Source: Crocinitomicaceae bacterium (GTDB lineage Bacteria; Bacteroidota; Bacteroidia; Flavobacteriales_D; Crocinitomicaceae). Taken from it: a stretch of DNA of 64,000 nucleotides. A program made the translations under genes and the position numbers. The DNA lies in assembly GCA_016719925.1 (NCBI GenBank), contig JADJYC010000013.1:1-64000 (forward strand), read 5' to 3'. Below the pieces are notes generated by a model, which did not search any database, was not told the origin of the DNA, and saw only the letters and a list, made by a program, of their open reading frames with translations. Positions 59,784 to 64,000 of this stretch are shown here, piece by piece. Positions within the stretch are counted from its first letter, which is position 1; every line of letters begins with the position of its first letter.

Positions 59784-60704
59784 ATGAAAAGGCGCAGATT
59801 TTTACAGCAACTTGGACTTGGCACTGCGGGATTAATTGTGTTGCCATCAACGACTTTTTCTAAAAGCAGTCAGCAGAAAATCACTATACTTCACACCAAT
59901 GATACACATTCACGCATAGATCCTTTTCCTGATAATGACGCAAAATATGCAGGACTTGGGGGAATAAGCAAACGTGCAACACTGATTGAGAAAATAAGAT
60001 CAGAAGAAAAAAATGTGCTGCTGCTGGATGCCGGAGATATTTTTCAGGGAACACCTTATTTCAATTTATATGGCGGCGAAATTGAATTTAAAATGATGTC
60101 TGCTTTGAAATACGATGCGGCAACAATGGGAAATCATGATTTTGACGGCGGACTGGATGGATTTTTGAAAGCGCTTCCTCATGCTGCATTTCCGTTTCTC
60201 TGTGCTAATTATGATTTTTCAGATACCATTTTAAAAGACAAAACCATTGAACGCCAAATATTTTATAAAGACAATCTGAAAATAGGAGTGTTTGGAATTG
60301 GTGTTGAACTGAACGGATTGGTTCCTGCTAAACTTTATGGTGAGACAAAATACTTGGATCCAATTTCAGCAGCGCAAAAGCAGGCGGACATTCTCAAGAA
60401 TGATGAGCATTGTGATCTGGTGATTTGTCTTTCACATCTGGGCCATAAACCTAAATTAAATTCGATGTATGATCCTGTTCTTGCCGCAAATACTGATAAT
60501 ATCAATTTGATTATCGGAGGTCACTCTCACACCTTTATGGATAAACCGGAAGAACATAAAAATAAGTCCGGTAAAAAAGTTTTGATCAACCAGGTTGGCT
60601 GGGCCGGTTTGGTTTTAGGACGTGTTGATTTTTTATTTTGAAAAAACGGAGAACCGTCAGATTTTGCTTCGTATGGTTTTGGACTTAATGAAGTGATAGG
60701 GTAG
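59784..60704 (+). CDS. Tat-exported metallophosphatase half of a 5'-nucleotidase (two compensating homopolymer indels)
   Basis: About 306 residues. Twin-arginine signal (KRRRFLQQLGLGTAGLIVLP). Calcineurin-like metal motifs: ILHTNDTHSR, LLDAGDIFQG, MGNHDFDGG, LSHLGH and IIGGHSHT. A TGA at 60639-60641 seems to end it after GRVDFLF. However, with one T fewer in 60629-60634 and one A more in 60641-60646 it reads GRVDFYFEKNGEPSDFASYG and ends at 60702-60704, the normal end of this domain. With the previous gene it forms a split 5'-nucleotidase that releases phosphate and nucleosides. Confidence 0.9.
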
Positions 60705-60761
60705 GTAGAAATTAAAATCCTAAAGGACTAAATTAGAAAAATCCTAAAGGTCTAAAATTTC

Positions 60762-60862
60762 TAATCACATCCCTTTGTCCCTGTCTGCTTGACGCAGTCA
60801 GGCAGGCTTAGCCCTTTGTCCCTGTCTGCTTGACGCAGTCAGGCAGGCTTAGCCCTTTGTCC
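60762..60862. repeat. Dispersed repeat, family II, inverse orientation, with a 41-bp tandem duplication
   Basis: CTGTCTGCTTGACGCAGTCA and GGCAGGCTTAGCCCTTTGTC appear twice in tandem (60781-60821 and 60822-60862). With the preceding TAATCACATCCC this is the reverse complement of 41131-41190. Two AATCCTAAAGG-type motifs precede it (60717-60758), and TTTGTCC iterations follow to 60880. No gene in 60705-60899. Confidence 0.75.
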
Positions 60863-60899
60863 CTGTGTCCTTTGTCCTTTGTCCTTAGCCCTTATCCCT

Positions 60900-61526
60900 T
60901 CAAATATACTCCACCTTAATCCAGTCAACCATTATTTTTTGTTTGTTGTTGACATTGAATCCAAGTTTGTTTCCAAAGAACGGACCGCATTTCATGGTTG
61001 CTACTTTGTGATCGTTTACTTCAAAATGATAGGTGTCTCCGATTTTAGAAAGCGTTAATTTATTGAATGCATGTCTGCCCTGCGATACTGTTTCTGAAGC
61101 GTACCAGCCTTCTGGTGTTATATCCTGCCAGTCACCGTCAACTACTTTACCAACGCAATAGTATCCGCCGGGTGAAACCAAAAAAGAATAATAATTTTTT
61201 TCACGTCCTCCCCAGAGTATACCATAACCAAAATTTGTAACTCCTGTTTCTTTATAGAACTGAGCGGTGATTCTGAAATTTTTGGATTCATTAATGGTAA
61301 CATCAGTCCAGGCTGTCCATGCTTCAGTGGTTACTTTTGATTTGTGTTTGATCTGATACATTCCCCTCTCAACGTCAACCTTTACATCAGAAACTGCCGT
61401 TTTACCTTCCTGCCAGTGGTTGCGGTTATCAGAAAAATCATCATAGAGAATTTCAGTGGTTTGCGAAAAAGCGGCATTAAACTGAATGTATAAAAAGAAC
61501 AATAAAAAAGCAGATAAATTTTTCAT
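60900..61526 (-). CDS. Secreted beta-sandwich (LamG / 3-keto-disaccharide hydrolase-like) protein
   Basis: About 208 residues from the ATG at 61526, which starts the signal peptide MKNLSAFLLFFLYIQFNAAF. A longer frame to 61583 would overlap the antiporter end. The mature part is rich in Trp, Tyr and Gly with the pattern of a concanavalin-like sandwich (DDFSDNRNHWQEG, NFGYGILWGG, YYSFLVSPGGYYCVGKV, GFNVNNKQKIMVDWIKVEYI), seen in DUF1080-type domains. Binding to a glycan is plausible, but no catalytic residue can be named. Confidence 0.82.
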   Translation of the reverse strand: MKNLSAFLLFFLYIQFNAAFSQTTEILYDDFSDNRNHWQEGKTAVSDVKVDVERGMYQIKHKSKVTTEAWTAWTDVTINESKNFRITAQFYKETGVTNFGYGILWGGREKNYYSFLVSPGGYYCVGKVVDGDWQDITPEGWYASETVSQGRHAFNKLTLSKIGDTYHFEVNDHKVATMKCGPFFGNKLGFNVNNKQKIMVDWIKVEYI

Positions 61527-61582
61527 TTTGTTACGGTTTAAAAGTTTGAATGCAAAAATGATGCCTTGTTCTGAAGTCTCCA

Positions 61583-63891
61583 TTAGTCCTCGTTTTCAAA
61601 TTTTGGTTTTTCACGGTTGCGGTCGTCTTTTGACATTTTTTCTCTGCTTAGTTTCTTCATCCTGTTTTCAATATCTGCAATCAATTCCTGCGCTTCATCA
61701 TTTGCAATTCTACCAGATTTTAAAAGTTCACCCACCTGTTTTTCTCGGTATTCAGAATGGTTCTGATGGCTTGTCGGGTTGAAACGTGACGGTAAATATT
61801 CGGAAACTGATTTTTGAAATTTCTCAAAAACGCCAATGCCTGAATTTTATTTTCTTCTATTTCTGATTCCATTTCTTTGAGAATTACCTTCTCATTGTCA
61901 TTGGCCAGTTTGAACATTTCCTCAATTGTTTTCTGACATTCAATCTGTGCATTGTAAAATCCCTTTGCAGCGTCAAAGCTGTCACCTAAGTTGCTTACTA
62001 TTCTTCCCTCAAATAATTTTGAAAAAATTCCGTATTTCGAGAATGAATTTTTTGTTGCAAGTAATTCATCCAGATCACCGCGATCAGATAATTTTTTAGT
62101 CCCGCCTGAATCAATAATTTCATTTATTTCTGAAACCAACAAACTGTATCCGCCGGAACTGATCATTCCTTCTTTGAATTGTGACCAGTAACTGCTTTTT
62201 TCTTTTTCTAAAATCCGCCTTCTGGATTCTTCTTTGTAATCTGCAATAGAACCTAATTCTTCCAGTTTTGATTTTTTTGGAAGATAAGATTGAAGTGCTT
62301 CCCAGTTTACTTTTTTGAAAAAACGATCTTTCTCTAAAACAGACACAGAATTGACCGTTTGCCGGTGGAGATATTCTTTTGCAGTTTCTGTTACGTAAAT
62401 TTTGGATTCTGAAAGTTTAATTAAACCGAGATAGTTTGCAACCGCTTTCATTGTGGTTGCATTAATCAGAAGGGTCATGGTAACTATACCGGCTGTCAGA
62501 AATAAAAACTGTTCTCTCACTTGCTCAGGAATTGCAGGAGTAGATTCAACAATGAGCGCAAGTGCCAAACCAATTGCTCCTCTCAATGCACCCCAAATCA
62601 TTACCTGCGGGTGATTTTTACCAACACCATAACCGATTTTTCTCATCACAGGTAAAAACATATAAATCATTATTGTTCGCGCAATGTGAATGATTAAATA
62701 AACTATAAGCAGTACCCAAACATCATTCATGGTAAATACGGTACGTTCAGCAATAACAACACCCACAATAATAAAAATTAATGTGTTGGCAGTGAATGCA
62801 GCAAAATCCCAAAACTCATGAATGAAATGCTGTACTTCCGGACTGATTTTTGTTCTGCCCGGCCCGGCAAAAAGTAATCCCAGTGACATCAGCCCTAACA
62901 CTCCAGATACGCCAAAAACATTTTCACAAATGAAAAAAGTCAAATAGGCCAATGCAACAATTACTGTAATTTCAATGAGCATATCGTTGAAGACACTTCT
63001 GATCCATCTCAATCCAATTTTGCCAATAACAAAACCAATAATTACACCCCCAAATGATACCCTGAAAAAATCGATTATTGGAGAACTGTCACCGGCATTA
63101 CCTGTGATACCGGCAAGAATCACAACAAAAATAACGATTGCGGTTCCGTCATTCAAAATTGCTTCACCGTCAATAAGCGTAGATAATTTTTTACTTGCGC
63201 CAAGATCTTTCAGTGCAACTACCGCAACAGGATCTGTAGCGCTGATAACAGTACCAAATAAAAGCACCAATTCCCATGACCAGGATTGCAAACCAAAGTT
63301 GTACATAACGATCAGCCACATTAAAGCGGCTGTTCCAACCACTGCTACAATAATACCAGGTACGGCCAGAATCACAGAGTTCACAAATGATTTTTTGAAC
63401 GTGTGAACGTCCATTGCAAATGCCGCTTCAAAAATCAGAATTGGTAAGAAGATATATAGAATTAAATGCGGATCAATGTTTGCTGCCCAGCTGATAGAAT
63501 GATCGAGTATGGATGTATCCAGTTCAAGCCCGAAAAAATTCATCGATTCAAAAAAACCGGTTCTGCCCAGTACTCCTAATCCCAATCCAATAAGCATTAG
63601 AACGACTGTATACGGCAGATTTATTTTGCTCAGTGAGAAACGGATAGCCGCCCCAATTATCAGACAAACAACAATAAAAAGAAGCGGACTCACGTCTGTA
63701 TGATGTTCTTGTACATGTTCTTCTGAATGTGCACATTGGGTATCAAGATTACCAGAATTGATCGATGTTTGTTCAGTACTTGCATGTTCTTGAGCCGGGG
63801 AATTATTGTTTGCAAATGAAAAATTTCCAGATGCAAAAAAACTGATGATTAATACAAGAAAAGCCAGTACCGGTAATAATTTACGGTTCAT
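61583..63891 (-). CDS. NhaP-type cation/proton antiporter with long cytoplasmic tail (one frameshift near the C-terminus)
   Basis: About 769 residues. N-terminal signal-like helix and a His-rich extracytoplasmic stretch (HSEEHVQEHHTDV). Then a 12-helix Na_H_Exchanger domain with the ion-site motif FGTVISATDPVAVVALKDLG, IDGEAILNDGTAIV and MIWGALRGAIGLALAL. A soluble helical tail follows. The main frame stops at 61720, but the tail is readable in another phase (EYREKQVGELLKSGRI, DEAQELIADIENRMKKL) to a TAA at 61583, so one indel lies near 61745. It exchanges Na+ or K+ for protons. The His-rich segment may sense pH (inference). Confidence 0.9.
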
Positions 63892-63969
63892 TTGAATGGG
63901 TTTGGTTGAAGTAAAAATAAGGAATTATCCTTTGACTGGAAAGAAGTGTTCAGAAGATATTGTATAGGT

Positions 63970-64000
63970 CTATTCTTCTTTCAGAACTGCCTGAATATCT
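63970..64000 (-). CDS. Possible C-terminal end of a gene running off the window
   Basis: On the minus strand the last bases read DIQAVLKEE followed by TAG at 63972-63970. This is only a plausible end of a protein. It is too short to identify. Confidence 0.3.
   Translation of the reverse strand, partial: DIQAVLKEE

Noticed and set aside
61527..61583. Longer N-terminus of the secreted beta-sandwich protein
   Set aside because: The extra residues precede a clear signal peptide and would reach the tail of the antiporter gene.

Overview
The window looks like a chromosomal segment of a Bacteroidota bacterium, most likely in the order Flavobacteriales. The evidence is low GC, a near absence of Shine-Dalgarno sites, -7 elements of the TAnnTTTG type just upstream of many genes, type IX secretion (T9SS) sorting domains, gliding-motility-associated C-terminal domains, TonB-dependent receptors with CarboxypepD_reg N-termini, a menaquinone methyltransferase, and an AroG-type DAHP synthase fused to a chorismate mutase. 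I cannot assign a genus.

Layout. 1-9117: two tandem giant secreted Ig/PKD-repeat proteins with T9SS type B tails. 9441-12868: housekeeping genes (UbiE/MenG, a RfaE1-type sugar kinase, an aspartate aminotransferase, a thioesterase). 12947-14867: tRNA-Gly and tRNA-His bracket a REP-associated tyrosine transposase (RAYT) with REP-like palindromes and a direct repeat of about 0.2 kb that carries the 3' end of tRNA-His. 14882-19372: a TerB-like/ABCG transporter with a secreted protein and a lipoprotein. 19643-23498: hemB, then a minus-strand run with rsmE, a DUF4159 gene and two unknowns. 23539-25955: two glycosyltransferases around an acyl-CoA thioesterase. 26031-31907: a compact four-gene operon that looks like an undescribed exopolysaccharide synthesis and export machine. 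It encodes a TolC-like/glycosidase-like fusion, a HlyD/Alg44-like adaptor, a receiver-like/zinc-ribbon/degenerate-GGDEF protein and a processive GT2 synthase. 31902-35461: a histidine kinase, aroA and DAHP synthase/chorismate mutase. 35539-42717: a VWA protein, a lysine-rich protein, ogt, a hutD-like gene, an SDR, and paaG- and paaH-like genes. 42794-45671: a WG-repeat protein. 45735-48348: a TonB receptor under a TPP riboswitch, so probably a thiamine importer. 48683-51339: trxB and a DEAD/DEAH helicase. 51418-60704: two divergent operons that pair a TonB receptor, two OB-fold (DUF5689-like) lipoproteins and a T9SS protein with a secreted nuclease and a two-part 5'-nucleotidase. This is probably an extracellular nucleic acid or phosphate scavenging locus. 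60900-64000: a secreted beta-sandwich protein and an NhaP-type antiporter.

Sequence quality shapes the annotation. About 17 protein-coding genes are broken by one or a few frame changes, and two of them also or only contain an in-frame stop. The protein continues convincingly across each break, many breaks lie in T or A homopolymers, and one gene shows two compensating homopolymer changes. I read most of these as consensus errors rather than gene decay. Multi-break genes are typed as pseudogene, but their entries give the reconstructed full extent.

Four families of short dispersed repeats fill most intergenic gaps of 300 bp or more.
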